DNA from: an uncultured Prevotellaceae bacterium
Lineage (GTDB): Bacteria > Bacteroidota > Bacteroidia > Bacteroidales > Bacteroidaceae
Length of the DNA: 32,074 nucleotides
Assembly (NCBI GenBank): GCA_900321425.1
Contig: ONWA01000019.1
Location: 1-32,074, forward strand
Reading direction: 5' to 3'
Position 1 is the first letter of the stretch; every line of letters starts with the position of its first letter. Shown one piece after another: positions 9,251 through 18,248 of the stretch. Both the position numbers and the translations under genes were made by a program. Under the pieces are notes generated by a model, which had not been told where the DNA came from, ran no database searches, and was given only the letters and a program-made list of their open reading frames with translations.

Positions 9251-9514
9251 ATGGCACATAAAAAAGGTGTTGGTAGTTCTAAGAACGGCCGCGAGTCAGC
9301 AGCTCAAAGATTAGGCGTGAAGATTTGGGGTGGACAGAAGTGTATCGCTGGTAACATCATCGTTCGTCAGCGTGGTACGAAGCACAACCCAGGCAAGAAT
9401 GTAGCTATTGGTAAGGACGACACGCTCTACGCTCTCGTAGACGGTACCGTTAACTTCCACAAAGGAAAGTTTAACAAGAGTGTTGTTTCTGTAATACCAG
9501 AAGCAGAGGCCTAA
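9251..9514 (+). CDS. rpmA: 50S ribosomal protein L27 (bL27)
   Basis: An 87-residue protein starting [16 protein letters not shown], the L27 N-terminus that reaches towards the peptidyl transferase centre. There is no cleavable N-terminal extension of the Firmicutes type. [16 protein letters not shown] and [12 protein letters not shown] are also L27 signatures. The gene starts 19 bases after rplU and is preceded by an AAGGAGG site. Confidence 0.97.
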   Translation: MAHKKGVGSSKNGRESAAQRLGVKIWGGQKCIAGNIIVRQRGTKHNPGKNVAIGKDDTLYALVDGTVNFHKGKFNKSVVSVIPEAEA

Positions 9515-9556
9515 CCGCATTTTTTAAGTAAAAAATTTATTCCAAACAAACAACAG

Positions 9557-9592
9557 AGTCCCGATTCTCCCGAGTATCGGGATTTCTTCTTT
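9557..9592 (+). terminator. Intrinsic terminator after rpmA
   Basis: TCCCGAT (9559-9565) pairs with ATCGGGA (9576-9582). AG before and TT after extend the stem by one wobble and one A-T pair. TTTCTTCTTT follows. No separate serS promoter was found, so partial read-through into serS is likely. Confidence 0.65.
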
Positions 9593-9606
9593 AAAAAGAA
9601 TTCAAT

Positions 9607-10926
9607 ATGTTGACACTCAAACTCATCAACGAGGAAACAGAACGCGTTGTTCGTGGCTTGGAGAAGAAGCACTTCCCACAGGCTAAGGAAGCAATTGACA
9701 ACGTACTGGTAATAGATAAGCGCCGCCGTGAAACACAGCAGGATCTTGATAAATGCCTGAACGAGCAGAAAATACTTTCAGGACAAATCGGGAAACTCAT
9801 GAAAGAAGGTAAGCGCGATGAGGCTGAACAGACCAAAAAGACTGTAGCCTCTCTGAAAGAGCAATCCAAACAGTTGGAAGAGCAGATGGCCAAAGCTCAG
9901 GAGGAGATGACAACCCTACTCTGCCAGATTCCTAACATCCCTTATGATGAAGTACCTGAAGGATCAACTGCCGAGGATAACCATGTAGTCAAAAGTAACT
10001 TGAAAGAGTGCGACGGCAATGATACCGTAGGCAATTGGAATGTCAACCCATCACTGAATATTATGAATCCACTTCCCCATTGGGAGTTGGCTAAGAAATA
10101 CAACCTCATTGATTTCGACCTTGGTGTGAAGATCACAGGTGCCGGTTTCCCTGTCTATATTGGCAAGGGAGCTCGTTTACAGCGTGCATTAATCAACTTC
10201 TTCCTCGACGAGGCTCGCAAGAGTGGTTATACGGAGATTATGCCTCCCACGGTAGTGAATGCCACGTCGGGTTATGGAACGGGACAGTTGCCCGACAAAG
10301 AAGGACAGATGTACCACTGTGAGGTAGATGATTTCTATCTGATTCCTACTGCCGAAGTACCTGTCACAAACATCTATCGCGATGTCATTCTTGACGAGAA
10401 GGATCTGCCCATTAAGAACTGCGCATATACAGAGTGCTTCCGTCGCGAAGCGGGTTCCTATGGCAAGGATGTACGCGGTCTGAACCGTCTTCATGAGTTC
10501 TCAAAGATAGAAATTGTACGCATTGACAAGCCAAGCCATTCAAAAGAAAGTCACAAGGAGATGCTGGAACACGTTGAAGGACTGCTCAAGAAACTCGAGT
10601 TACCTTATCGAATCCTTCTGCTATGTGGTGGTGATCAAAGCTTTACTTCATCCATCTGCTACGACTTTGAAGTATATTCAGAAGCACAAGGTCGTTGGTT
10701 GGAGGTATCAAGCGTATCCAACTTCGACAACTATCAGGCAAATCGTTTGAAGTGCCGCTATCGCAATAGCGAGACAAAGAAGACGGAACTCTGTCACACA
10801 CTCAATGGTTCTGCTTTAGCCCTCCCTCGAATCGTGGCAGCCATCTTGGAAAACAACCAAACGGAAAAGGGAATCAGAATCCCCGCTGCTCTAATACCAT
10901 ATACAGGATTTGAGTGGATAGACTAA
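9607..10926 (+). CDS. serS: Seryl-tRNA synthetase
   Basis: A 439-residue class II aminoacyl-tRNA synthetase that charges tRNA-Ser. The N-terminal tRNA-binding arm is a long antiparallel coiled coil (about residues 28-110, rich in K, E and Q). The catalytic domain has motif 2 starting FRREAGSYGKDVRGLNRLHEF at about 278, and motif 3 GSALALPRIVAAILENNQ at about 401, with the ATP-binding arginine R408. The length is slightly above the usual 420-430. Translation starts 15 bases after the L27 terminator region. A strong terminator follows the stop. Confidence 0.96.
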   Translation: MLTLKLINEETERVVRGLEKKHFPQAKEAIDNVLVIDKRRRETQQDLDKCLNEQKILSGQIGKLMKEGKRDEAEQTKKTVASLKEQSKQLEEQMAKAQEEMTTLLCQIPNIPYDEVPEGSTAEDNHVVKSNLKECDGNDTVGNWNVNPSLNIMNPLPHWELAKKYNLIDFDLGVKITGAGFPVYIGKGARLQRALINFFLDEARKSGYTEIMPPTVVNATSGYGTGQLPDKEGQMYHCEVDDFYLIPTAEVPVTNIYRDVILDEKDLPIKNCAYTECFRREAGSYGKDVRGLNRLHEFSKIEIVRIDKPSHSKESHKEMLEHVEGLLKKLELPYRILLLCGGDQSFTSSICYDFEVYSEAQGRWLEVSSVSNFDNYQANRLKCRYRNSETKKTELCHTLNGSALALPRIVAAILENNQTEKGIRIPAALIPYTGFEWID

Positions 10927-10943
10927 CATATATTTAATATAAA

Positions 10944-10974
10944 AGGCGAAATGTTTTGCATTTCGCTTTTTTTT
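10944..10974 (+). terminator. Intrinsic terminator of serS
   Basis: GCGAAATG (10946-10953) and CATTTCGC (10959-10966) form an 8-bp stem with loop TTTTG, followed by eight T (10967-10974). The loop doubles as the -33 element of the next promoter. Confidence 0.85.
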
Positions 10975-10985
10975 ATTTAATTTTG
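10955..10985 (+). promoter_or_regulatory. Promoter of the nfn gene, overlapping the serS terminator
   Basis: TTTG at 10955-10958, exactly 19 bases, then TAATTTTG at 10978-10985. It fits the phylum consensus fully. Transcription would start near 10992, which favours ATG 11015 over the TTG at 10994 as the start codon. Confidence 0.75.
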
Positions 10986-11014
10986 CATGTAAATTGACAC
11001 TAAACAATGCAGAT

Positions 11015-13372
11015 ATGAATAAAATTGTCAGAAAAGAGCAATTCTCAGAGAAAGTTTTCTCGTTTGAGATTGAAGCTCCATTGATTGCCAAAAGTCGTAA
11101 GGCTGGTAACTTTGTGATCGTTCGCGTTGATAAGAAGGGAGAGCGAATGCCATTAACCATCGCTGGTGCTGACATTCAAAAAGGAACGATTACACTTGTC
11201 GTACAGATGGTGGGACTTTCTTCAAAAAAATTGTGCGCACTCAACGAAGGCGAATATGTAGCTGATGTTGTAGGTCCATTGGGTAACCCTACGCATATTG
11301 AGAAATATGGCACTGTTGTATGTGCCGGTGGAGGTCTCGGTGTTGCCCCAATGTTACCGATTATTCAGGCATTGAAGGCTGCAGGCAACCGTGTACTTTC
11401 TGTGATGGCCGGTCGTTCCAAAGACCTGATTATCCTAGAGGACAAGGTACGCGAGAGTTCCGATGAAGTGATTATCATGACCGATGATGGTAGCTACGGC
11501 GAGAAAGGCGTTGTAACAGTAGGTATTGAGAAGTTCATTGAGCAAGAGCATATCGACAAGGTCTTTGCCATCGGTCCTCCTATCATGATGAAGTTCTCGA
11601 ATCTCACTGCCCAGAAGCACAATATCCCTTGTGAGGTTTCATTGAATACGATTATGGTCGATGGTACTGGTATGTGTGGTGCTTGTCGTCTGACGATAGG
11701 TGGAAAGACAAAGTTTGTATGCATCGACGGTCCCGAATTTGACGGTGCATTGGTCGATTGGGATGAAATGTTCAAGCGAATGGGTACTTTCAAACGCGCT
11801 GAACAGGAGGAGTTGGAGCATTACGAGGAACATCTTGAGTCATTCGCTGGCAATACAACTGAAAACCAGACAGACAAAACCACCGATGTCGTCATGGACT
11901 CCGACCCCACCAATGATACCATCGATGTATTGACAGATAGAAGTGCAACTTGGCGGGAAGAACTGCGCAAGAGCATGAAACCGAAAGAGCGTACAGCCAT
12001 CGAGCGTGTCAAGATGCCAGAGCTTGATCCTGTCTATCGCGCTACGACCCGTACTGAGGAAGTGAATATCGGACTCACCAAAGAGATGGCAATGACAGAA
12101 GCCAAGCGTTGTCTTGACTGCGCCAAACCCACTTGTGTTGAAGGCTGCCCTGTTAACATCAATATTCCTTCATTCGTTAAGAACATCGAACGCGGACAGT
12201 TCTTGGCTGCTGCCAAGGTGCTGAAGAACACCTCTGCCCTACCCGCAGTGTGCGGTCGTGTCTGCCCACAGGAGAAACAATGTGAGAGCAAGTGTATCCA
12301 CCTGAAGATGAACGAGCCCGCTGTGGCCATCGGTTATCTGGAGCGTTTCGCTGCCGACTTTGAGCGTGAAAGCGGCAATATCTCTTTGCCTGAAATTGAG
12401 CCTGCCAACGGCATCAAAATTGCTGTTGTCGGTTCTGGTCCTGCAGGTCTGTCATTTGCTGGAGATATGGTAAAACGCGGTTATGATGTATATGTATTTG
12501 AAGCACTCCACGAGATTGGCGGTGTATTGAAATATGGTATTCCTGAGTTCCGTCTGCCCAACAAGATTGTAGACGTTGAGATTGAGAACCTCGCCAAGAT
12601 GGGTGTTCACTTCCAGACCGACGTGATTGTTGGTAAGACAATCAGTGTTGAGCAACTGGAAGCACAGGGCTTCAAAGGTATCTTTGTGGGTTCTGGAGCC
12701 GGTCTGCCCAACTTCATGGGTATCCCTGGTGAGAATGCCATCAACATCATGTCGTCGAACGAGTATCTGACTCGCGTCAACCTGATGGATGCAGCTAACC
12801 CCACGACCGACACTCCTATCAATTTAGGAAAGAATGTACTGGTAGTCGGTGGCGGTAACACAGCAATGGACTCCTGTCGCACGGCCAAACGCCTGGGTGG
12901 TAAGGTAACACTCGTATATCGCCGTTCAGAACAGGAGATGCCTGCCCGTCTTGAAGAGGTCAAGCACGCCAAGGAAGAGGGCATCGACTTCCTCACGCTA
13001 CATAATCCTATCGAGTACCTAGCCGATGAGAACGGTGCTGTTAAGGCTGCCGTACTCCAAGTGATGGAACTTGGTGAGCCCGATGCCTCTGGACGCCGTT
13101 CACCTGTTCCCGTCGAAGGAAAAACCGTCACCTTGGAGGTAGACCAAGTGATTGTAGCTGTAGGTGTTAGCCCCAATCCACTCGTTCCCAACTCGATCAA
13201 AGGATTGGAACTCGGTCGAAAGAATACGATTGTAGTCAATGAAGGGATGCAGTCTAACCGACCTGAAATTTTTGCCGGCGGCGACATCGTTCGTGGTGGT
13301 GCTACGGTAATTCTCGCTATGGGCGACGGTCGTCGTGCAGCAGCCAATATGGACAAACAACTAAGAGGATGA
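11015..13372 (+). CDS. Fused NfnA-NfnB: ferredoxin-NADP+ oxidoreductase / glutamate synthase small-subunit-like flavoprotein
   Basis: A 785-residue fusion. The N-terminal part (1 to about 270) is a PyrK/NfnA-like FAD and NAD(P) module: RMPLTIAGAD for flavin, GGGLGVAP at 105-112 for the dinucleotide, and a [2Fe-2S] site with C221, C224 and C236. Residues from about 320 are NfnB/GltD-like. CLDCAKPTCVEGCP and CGRVCPQEKQCESKC bind [4Fe-4S] clusters, then GSGPAGLSFAG (FAD) and GGGNTAMDS (NADPH) follow. Separate NfnA and NfnB form an electron-bifurcating NADH:ferredoxin:NADP+ enzyme; this single chain probably does the same, though databases often call it DHOD-B/glutamate synthase. No glutamine amidotransferase domain is present, so glutamate synthesis alone is unlikely. 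ATG 11015 is preferred to TTG 10994. Confidence 0.85.
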   Translation: MNKIVRKEQFSEKVFSFEIEAPLIAKSRKAGNFVIVRVDKKGERMPLTIAGADIQKGTITLVVQMVGLSSKKLCALNEGEYVADVVGPLGNPTHIEKYGTVVCAGGGLGVAPMLPIIQALKAAGNRVLSVMAGRSKDLIILEDKVRESSDEVIIMTDDGSYGEKGVVTVGIEKFIEQEHIDKVFAIGPPIMMKFSNLTAQKHNIPCEVSLNTIMVDGTGMCGACRLTIGGKTKFVCIDGPEFDGALVDWDEMFKRMGTFKRAEQEELEHYEEHLESFAGNTTENQTDKTTDVVMDSDPTNDTIDVLTDRSATWREELRKSMKPKERTAIERVKMPELDPVYRATTRTEEVNIGLTKEMAMTEAKRCLDCAKPTCVEGCPVNINIPSFVKNIERGQFLAAAKVLKNTSALPAVCGRVCPQEKQCESKCIHLKMNEPAVAIGYLERFAADFERESGNISLPEIEPANGIKIAVVGSGPAGLSFAGDMVKRGYDVYVFEALHEIGGVLKYGIPEFRLPNKIVDVEIENLAKMGVHFQTDVIVGKTISVEQLEAQGFKGIFVGSGAGLPNFMGIPGENAINIMSSNEYLTRVNLMDAANPTTDTPINLGKNVLVVGGGNTAMDSCRTAKRLGGKVTLVYRRSEQEMPARLEEVKHAKEEGIDFLTLHNPIEYLADENGAVKAAVLQVMELGEPDASGRRSPVPVEGKTVTLEVDQVIVAVGVSPNPLVPNSIKGLELGRKNTIVVNEGMQSNRPEIFAGGDIVRGGATVILAMGDGRRAAANMDKQLRG

Positions 13373-13737
13373 ACGGGTTATATACCATCATATTGCTCAT
13401 ACTAAGCAACGTGTTTATGACACTTGCTTGGTATGGGCATTTGAAATTACAGGAGAACGGTACGAGTTCCTCATGGCCACTCATCGGTGTGATCGTCTTC
13501 TCATGGATGATCGCATTCTTCGAGTACTGCTGTCAGGTGCCAGCCAACCGTCTGGGATTCATCGAGAATGGAGGCCCTTTCTCACTTATCCAACTCAAGG
13601 TTATCCAGGAGTGCATCTCTTTGGCAGTTTTTTGTGTCATTGCCAATATCATGTTCCAAGGAACCCACCTGCATTGGAATCATATTCTTGCGTTTCTTCT
13701 GATTATCTGTGCGGTCTATCTTGTTTTCATGAAATAG
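13369..13737 (+). CDS. DUF486 (DMT-like) small membrane protein
   Basis: A 122-residue hydrophobic protein with four predicted membrane helices (about 4-24, 37-56, 73-95, 102-120). The segments EYCCQVPANRLG and FSLIQLKVIQE are characteristic of DUF486, a half-sized relative of the drug/metabolite transporter fold. The substrate is unknown. Its ATG overlaps the nfn stop (ATGA), so the two genes are translationally coupled. TtcA starts 3 bases after its stop. Confidence 0.85.
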   Translation: MNGLYTIILLILSNVFMTLAWYGHLKLQENGTSSSWPLIGVIVFSWMIAFFEYCCQVPANRLGFIENGGPFSLIQLKVIQECISLAVFCVIANIMFQGTHLHWNHILAFLLIICAVYLVFMK

Positions 13738-13740
13738 TGA

Positions 13741-14478
13741 ATGGAAAAGCTGGAGTATCGCATACAAAAGCGGTTCGTCAAGGCATTTGCTACCTATCAA
13801 CTCATTGAAGACGGCGACCGTATCCTCGTAGGACTCTCCGGCGGAAAAGATTCCTTGTGCCTACTGGAACTCCTGGCCAAACGGGCGAAGATCCAACATC
13901 CAAAATTTGAGGTGGAGGCCCTACATGTCAGAATATCGAATATAGCGTACGAGACAAACACCAGTTACTTACAGGAGTTTTGCAATGACTTAGGGGTCAG
14001 GCTCCACATCGTTACAACCTCCTTCGAGGTCAACAGTGAACAAGACCATCAACTCAAACGGAAACAGAAATCACCATGTTTCCTATGTTCTTGGAATCGA
14101 CGCAAGCAACTCTTTCTCAAAGCTCAAGAACTCAACTGTAACAAGATAGCCTTGGGCCACCATCAGGATGACATCATCCATACTGCTATGCTCAACATTT
14201 TTTTCCAAGGACATTTCATGACGATGCCCATCCGCTTGAAAATGCGTAAGATGCCCATCACGATCATCCGACCACTTTGTCTGGAGCAGGAAGAAGATAT
14301 CCAGCAATGGGCAGCCGTACGAGGTTATAAAAAACAGGTCAAGTCCTGTCCCTATGAACACAATTCTTACCGGACGGAGATGAAACAGATGTTCAACAAG
14401 ATTGAACAATTTTCGTCGGAAGCCCGTTATTCCGTATGGAATGCATTGGAATCGGAGGGCAAACTCATTGAAGAATAA
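13741..14478 (+). CDS. ttcA: TtcA-family PP-loop ATPase (tRNA 2-thiolation)
   Basis: A 245-residue protein of the PP-loop family. SGGKDS at 33-38 binds ATP, and GHHQDD at 139-144 is the second family motif. C113 and C116 (CFLC) with C203 (SCPY) match the three cysteines that hold the [4Fe-4S] cluster in TtcA, which makes 2-thiocytidine at position 32 of some tRNAs. At 245 residues it is shorter than E. coli TtcA (311). A related thiolase of the TtcA/TtuA group cannot be excluded. It follows the DUF486 gene by 3 bases. Confidence 0.8.
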   Translation: MEKLEYRIQKRFVKAFATYQLIEDGDRILVGLSGGKDSLCLLELLAKRAKIQHPKFEVEALHVRISNIAYETNTSYLQEFCNDLGVRLHIVTTSFEVNSEQDHQLKRKQKSPCFLCSWNRRKQLFLKAQELNCNKIALGHHQDDIIHTAMLNIFFQGHFMTMPIRLKMRKMPITIIRPLCLEQEEDIQQWAAVRGYKKQVKSCPYEHNSYRTEMKQMFNKIEQFSSEARYSVWNALESEGKLIEE

Positions 14479-14561
14479 AAATAGCATAAAAATAGGTACA
14501 CCACACACCTTTGTTCGTCTTTACATAGGAAAAATATTACTAACAAAAAACAAGATAAACC

Positions 14562-15437
14562 ATGGAAAAGAAACATTTTGCACCCTCAGAGCTGATCATC
14601 AATAGCGACGGCTCTTGTTTTCACCTTCATCTGAAGCCTGAGTTTCTGGCCGACAAGGTCATCCTTGTAGGTGATCCTGCTCGTGTGAACACCGTTGCCG
14701 CCCACTTCGACAGCATTGAACATGAAGTCAGCAGCCGTGAGTTCCACACCATCACAGGTATGTATAAAGGCAAACGGATAACAGCCCAGAGCCATGGCAT
14801 CGGTTGCGACAATATCGATATCGTTGTCAATGAGCTTGATACGCTCGCAAATATTGACTACAACACGCGCGAAGAGCGTGATGAGCATCGCACACTCACC
14901 ATGGTACGCATCGGTACCTGCGGAGGTCTGCAGCCCTTCACCCCTACTGGCTGCTTCGTTGCCTCCGTCAAAAGTATCGGTTTTGATGGTCTGTTAAACT
15001 TCTATGCCGGCCGCAATGATGTCTGCGACTTGAAAATGGAAGAGGTGTTTAAGAAACACATGGACTGGAACCCCATCAAGGGAGCTCCCTACGTGGCTGT
15101 GGCTGACCCAACACTCATCGAACGTGTGGCTGCGGACGATATGGTAAAGGGATACACCGTTGCCTGCGGCGGATTCTATGGACCACAGGGCCGTCAACTA
15201 CGTGCTGCTATCAGCGACCCCAACCAGAACCAGAAAATTGAGGCTTTCGAATACGACGGCATGAAAATCTGCAACTTCGAGATGGAATCGTCAGCACTCG
15301 CTGGTCTTGCCTCCCTGTTAGGTCATCATGCCATGACTTGCTGTATGGTCATCGCCAACCGCTATGCCAAGGAGATGAATACAGAGTATAAGAACAGTAT
15401 CGACACGCTCATCCAGAAAGTGCTCGATCGCATTTAA
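14562..15437 (+). CDS. Nucleoside phosphorylase (uridine phosphorylase-like)
   Basis: A 291-residue member of the PNP/UDP phosphorylase family (NP-I), which splits nucleosides with phosphate into base and ribose-1-phosphate. The phosphate-binding GDPARV is at 37-42, RIGTCGGL is the central motif, and NFEMESSAL at 238-246 holds the ribose-binding Met-Glu pair. The sequence looks nearer to uridine phosphorylases than to trimeric purine enzymes, but the base specificity is not certain. The 83-base upstream gap contains CACCTTTG (only a partial -7 box). mnmE starts 14 bases after its stop. Confidence 0.85.
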   Translation: MEKKHFAPSELIINSDGSCFHLHLKPEFLADKVILVGDPARVNTVAAHFDSIEHEVSSREFHTITGMYKGKRITAQSHGIGCDNIDIVVNELDTLANIDYNTREERDEHRTLTMVRIGTCGGLQPFTPTGCFVASVKSIGFDGLLNFYAGRNDVCDLKMEEVFKKHMDWNPIKGAPYVAVADPTLIERVAADDMVKGYTVACGGFYGPQGRQLRAAISDPNQNQKIEAFEYDGMKICNFEMESSALAGLASLLGHHAMTCCMVIANRYAKEMNTEYKNSIDTLIQKVLDRI

Positions 15438-15451
15438 GTAATCTATTATAG

Positions 15452-16801
15452 ATGAATAACGAAACCATTTGTGCCATAGCCACCGCAACAGGTGGAGCTA
15501 TCGGAATCATCAGAATCTCAGGAGACCATTCTCTTGAGATTCTTTCGCGTATATTCACCAAGGATCTAACCCAAGCGTCAGGCAATACCATCCATTACGG
15601 CCATATCCATGATAGTGAAAACAATATCATCGACGAGGTGTTGGTGAGCGTTTTCCGTGCCCCCCACTCCTATACAGGCGAAGAGAGTGCGGAAATCTCC
15701 TGCCACGGCTCACAATACATCATGAAGAAGGTGCTTGAACTGCTCATCCAAAACGGTTGTCGGATGGCGAATCCAGGTGAATACACCCAACGCGCTTTCC
15801 TCAATGGCAAGATGGACTTATCCCAAGCCGAGGCGGTAGCCGACCTCATTGCCTCAACCAACAAAGCAACCCATCAGATGGCTATATCACAGTTACGAGG
15901 CCATTTTTCCTCAGAACTGGCACAACTGAGAGAGCAACTTTTGGAGATGACTTCCCTGCTTGAGCTTGAGCTAGATTTCTCCGACCATGAGGATCTTGAG
16001 TTTGCCGACCGTTCTCAGCTAGACAAAATAGCAAAAACTATTGACAAAAGAATAACGTCTCTTGCTAATAGTTTCGAAACAGGGCAAGCGCTGAAGCAAG
16101 GAATACCAGTAGCTATTATAGGAAAGACCAACGTAGGGAAATCCACCCTCCTCAACCGACTGCTAAAGGAAGACAGAGCCATCGTCAGCGACATCCACGG
16201 AACCACCCGCGACACCATTGAAGATACCATCGAAATACATGGCATCACCTTCCGATTTATGGATACTGCAGGCATCCGACAAACCACTGATCAGGTAGAA
16301 AAGATAGGCATCGATCGTACATTTTCGGCCATCGACAAAGCACGCATTATTCTTTGGATTATCGACCAGGAACCATCAACAAAAGAATTTAACGACATTT
16401 TACATCATACTGAAAATAAAAAACTTATCATTGTACAAAACAAAATAGATAAGGCAGATTTTATATCATTAACAACCGTTAATTTTCCTTTAATTGCTAT
16501 ATCTGCCAAACAAGGAGCCAACATGGATCAGCTTGAACAAGCCATCTATCAGGCAGCCGACATTCCCACTCTTTCCGACACTGATATCATCGTCACAAGT
16601 TCCCGTCATTACGCAGCCCTTCAACAAGCCCACGAGGTCATCATGCGAATCATCAATGGCATCGAGACCCAGTTGCCGGCTGACCTCCTCAGCGAAGATC
16701 TCCATCAGGTTCTCGACATTTTATCAGATATCACAGGTGGCCAAATTACCACTCCAGAAGTCTTAGGAAATATCTTTAAGAATTTCTGCGTGGGAAAGTG
16801 A
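15452..16801 (+). CDS. mnmE: tRNA modification GTPase MnmE
   Basis: A 449-residue GTPase that, with MnmG, adds the aminomethyl-type group at C5 of wobble uridine 34. The N-terminal tetrahydrofolate-binding domain begins ETICAIATATGGAIGIIRISG. The G domain has its P-loop GKTNVGKS at 224-231, DTAGIR at 271-276 and NKID for guanine. The C-terminus ends FCVGK, with the conserved cysteine C446. The length is normal and complete. Together with miaA and ttcA this is the third tRNA-modifying gene in the window. Confidence 0.97.
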   Translation: MNNETICAIATATGGAIGIIRISGDHSLEILSRIFTKDLTQASGNTIHYGHIHDSENNIIDEVLVSVFRAPHSYTGEESAEISCHGSQYIMKKVLELLIQNGCRMANPGEYTQRAFLNGKMDLSQAEAVADLIASTNKATHQMAISQLRGHFSSELAQLREQLLEMTSLLELELDFSDHEDLEFADRSQLDKIAKTIDKRITSLANSFETGQALKQGIPVAIIGKTNVGKSTLLNRLLKEDRAIVSDIHGTTRDTIEDTIEIHGITFRFMDTAGIRQTTDQVEKIGIDRTFSAIDKARIILWIIDQEPSTKEFNDILHHTENKKLIIVQNKIDKADFISLTTVNFPLIAISAKQGANMDQLEQAIYQAADIPTLSDTDIIVTSSRHYAALQQAHEVIMRIINGIETQLPADLLSEDLHQVLDILSDITGGQITTPEVLGNIFKNFCVGK

Positions 16802-16880
16802 TATATTCTCTATTGAGAAACCTTTGGGTATCACTCTAGATGTACGAACATGAATCTACTGTAAAAAGATAAGTAAAATA

Positions 16881-16911
16881 TTTCATTATTCGACTAAAAT
16901 GAATATCTTTG
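16881..16911 (+). promoter_or_regulatory. Promoter of the cysteine desulfidase gene
   Basis: TTTC (16881-16884, one mismatch to TTTG), 19 bases, then TATCTTTG (16904-16911). The spacing is exact. The leader is about 50 nt. Confidence 0.6.
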
Positions 16912-16966
16912 CAACCAAAAGATGCGAAAACGTACAAATTAGAAGATTAGAACTGGACAAGAAGCT

Positions 16967-18241
16967 ATGATAGAAAAGAAACTAAGAGAACGCATTATCT
17001 CTTTGGTTCATTGTGAGGTAGTGCCGGCTATTGGCTGTACAGAACCCATGTCTGTGGCATTGTGTACAGCAAAAGCCACCGAGAAGTTAGGTTGCAGGCC
17101 AGAAAGAATAGAGGCCCTGCTGAGTGCCAACATCCTGAAGAACGCCATGGGTGTGGGCATACCGGGAACAGGCATGATAGGACTGCCTATCGCCATCGCC
17201 TTAGGAGCTCTCATCGGCAAGAGCGACTACCAGTTAGAGGTGCTCAAGGACCTGACTCCCGAGGCGCTCGAAGCGGGCAAGCAATACATTGCCGAGAACC
17301 GTATTGCCATCAGGCAGAAAGAGAACAACACGGAAAAGCTATACATAGAAATCATCTGCAGCGCTGGCGACAAGCAGGCATCGGCCGTCATTGCCGGCAG
17401 CCATACCCGGTTTGTAACCTGTGCTGCTGATGCCACCAGTGTAACAGGTGCTGCCAACACACCTGATGAGCCCAGCGTACGACTGAACCTCCGCATGGTC
17501 TACGACTTCGCTACGACAGCCCCCCTTGACGAGATAAGCTTCATCCTAGAAGCCCGCAAATATAATATGAACGCGGCGCGCGAGGCATTGAAAGGCAACT
17601 ATGGTCACAACCTCGGCAAGACCATCGACCGCCCGCTGTCTAAAGGCATTTTCGGCAACAGCATTTACTGTCATATCATTTCACGCACGGCATCTGCCTG
17701 CGACGCCCGCATGGGTGGTGCCATGATTCCCGTCATGTCCAACAGCGGCAGCGGCAACCAAGGCATCTGTGCCACCAATCCTGTCTGCGTCTATGCCAAA
17801 GAGAACGAGAATACCGAGGAGGAGCTCATCCGTTCCCTCATGCTCAGCCACCTGACGGCCATTTACATCAAGCAGTCGCTCGGCAAGCTTTCGGCACTCT
17901 GCGGCTGCGTCGTTGCCAGCATAGGCAGTAGCTGCGGCATCACCTATCTGATGGGCGGTGACTACGAGCGCATCTGCTACTCAGTGAAAAACATGATAGC
18001 CAATCTTACCGGCATGATTTGCGACGGCGCCAAGCCGTCGTGTTCGCTGAAAATCACCTCTGGAGTGTCCACCGCCCTACTCTCGGCATTGTTGGCCATG
18101 GAGGGCAAGTGTGTCAGCTCTTCAGAAGGCATTGTTGATGACGATGTAGACAAGAGCATTCACAATCTCACCAGCATCGGAGCAGATGCCATGTGCAAGA
18201 CTGACGACATGGTGCTCAACATCATGACATCCAAAACATAA
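16967..18241 (+). CDS. L-cysteine desulfidase family protein (CyuA/YhaM, UPF0597)
   Basis: A 424-residue protein related to the serine dehydratase alpha chain. These enzymes use a [4Fe-4S] cluster to break L-cysteine into pyruvate, ammonia and sulfide; some members may act on serine. GCTEP carries C24, matching the catalytic cysteine of the Methanocaldococcus enzyme. C312, C352 and C359 (the latter two in ICDGAKPSC) have the spacing of its cluster ligands. SGSGNQGI at 260-267 and the glycine-rich GVGIPGTGMIG are also family marks. It has its own promoter and faces the ABC operon tail-to-tail with only 7 bases between stops. Confidence 0.85.
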   Translation: MIEKKLRERIISLVHCEVVPAIGCTEPMSVALCTAKATEKLGCRPERIEALLSANILKNAMGVGIPGTGMIGLPIAIALGALIGKSDYQLEVLKDLTPEALEAGKQYIAENRIAIRQKENNTEKLYIEIICSAGDKQASAVIAGSHTRFVTCAADATSVTGAANTPDEPSVRLNLRMVYDFATTAPLDEISFILEARKYNMNAAREALKGNYGHNLGKTIDRPLSKGIFGNSIYCHIISRTASACDARMGGAMIPVMSNSGSGNQGICATNPVCVYAKENENTEEELIRSLMLSHLTAIYIKQSLGKLSALCGCVVASIGSSCGITYLMGGDYERICYSVKNMIANLTGMICDGAKPSCSLKITSGVSTALLSALLAMEGKCVSSSEGIVDDDVDKSIHNLTSIGADAMCKTDDMVLNIMTSKT

Positions 18242-18248
18242 AAACTAG

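Noticed and set aside
12607-13356. 249-codon frame on the - strand inside nfn
   Set aside because: It is a Ser/Thr/Pro-rich shadow of the flavoprotein gene, which has clear motifs.
14500-14561. Promoter for the nucleoside phosphorylase
   Set aside because: CACCTTTG lacks the initial TA of the -7 box and no -33 is found, so it was not listed.
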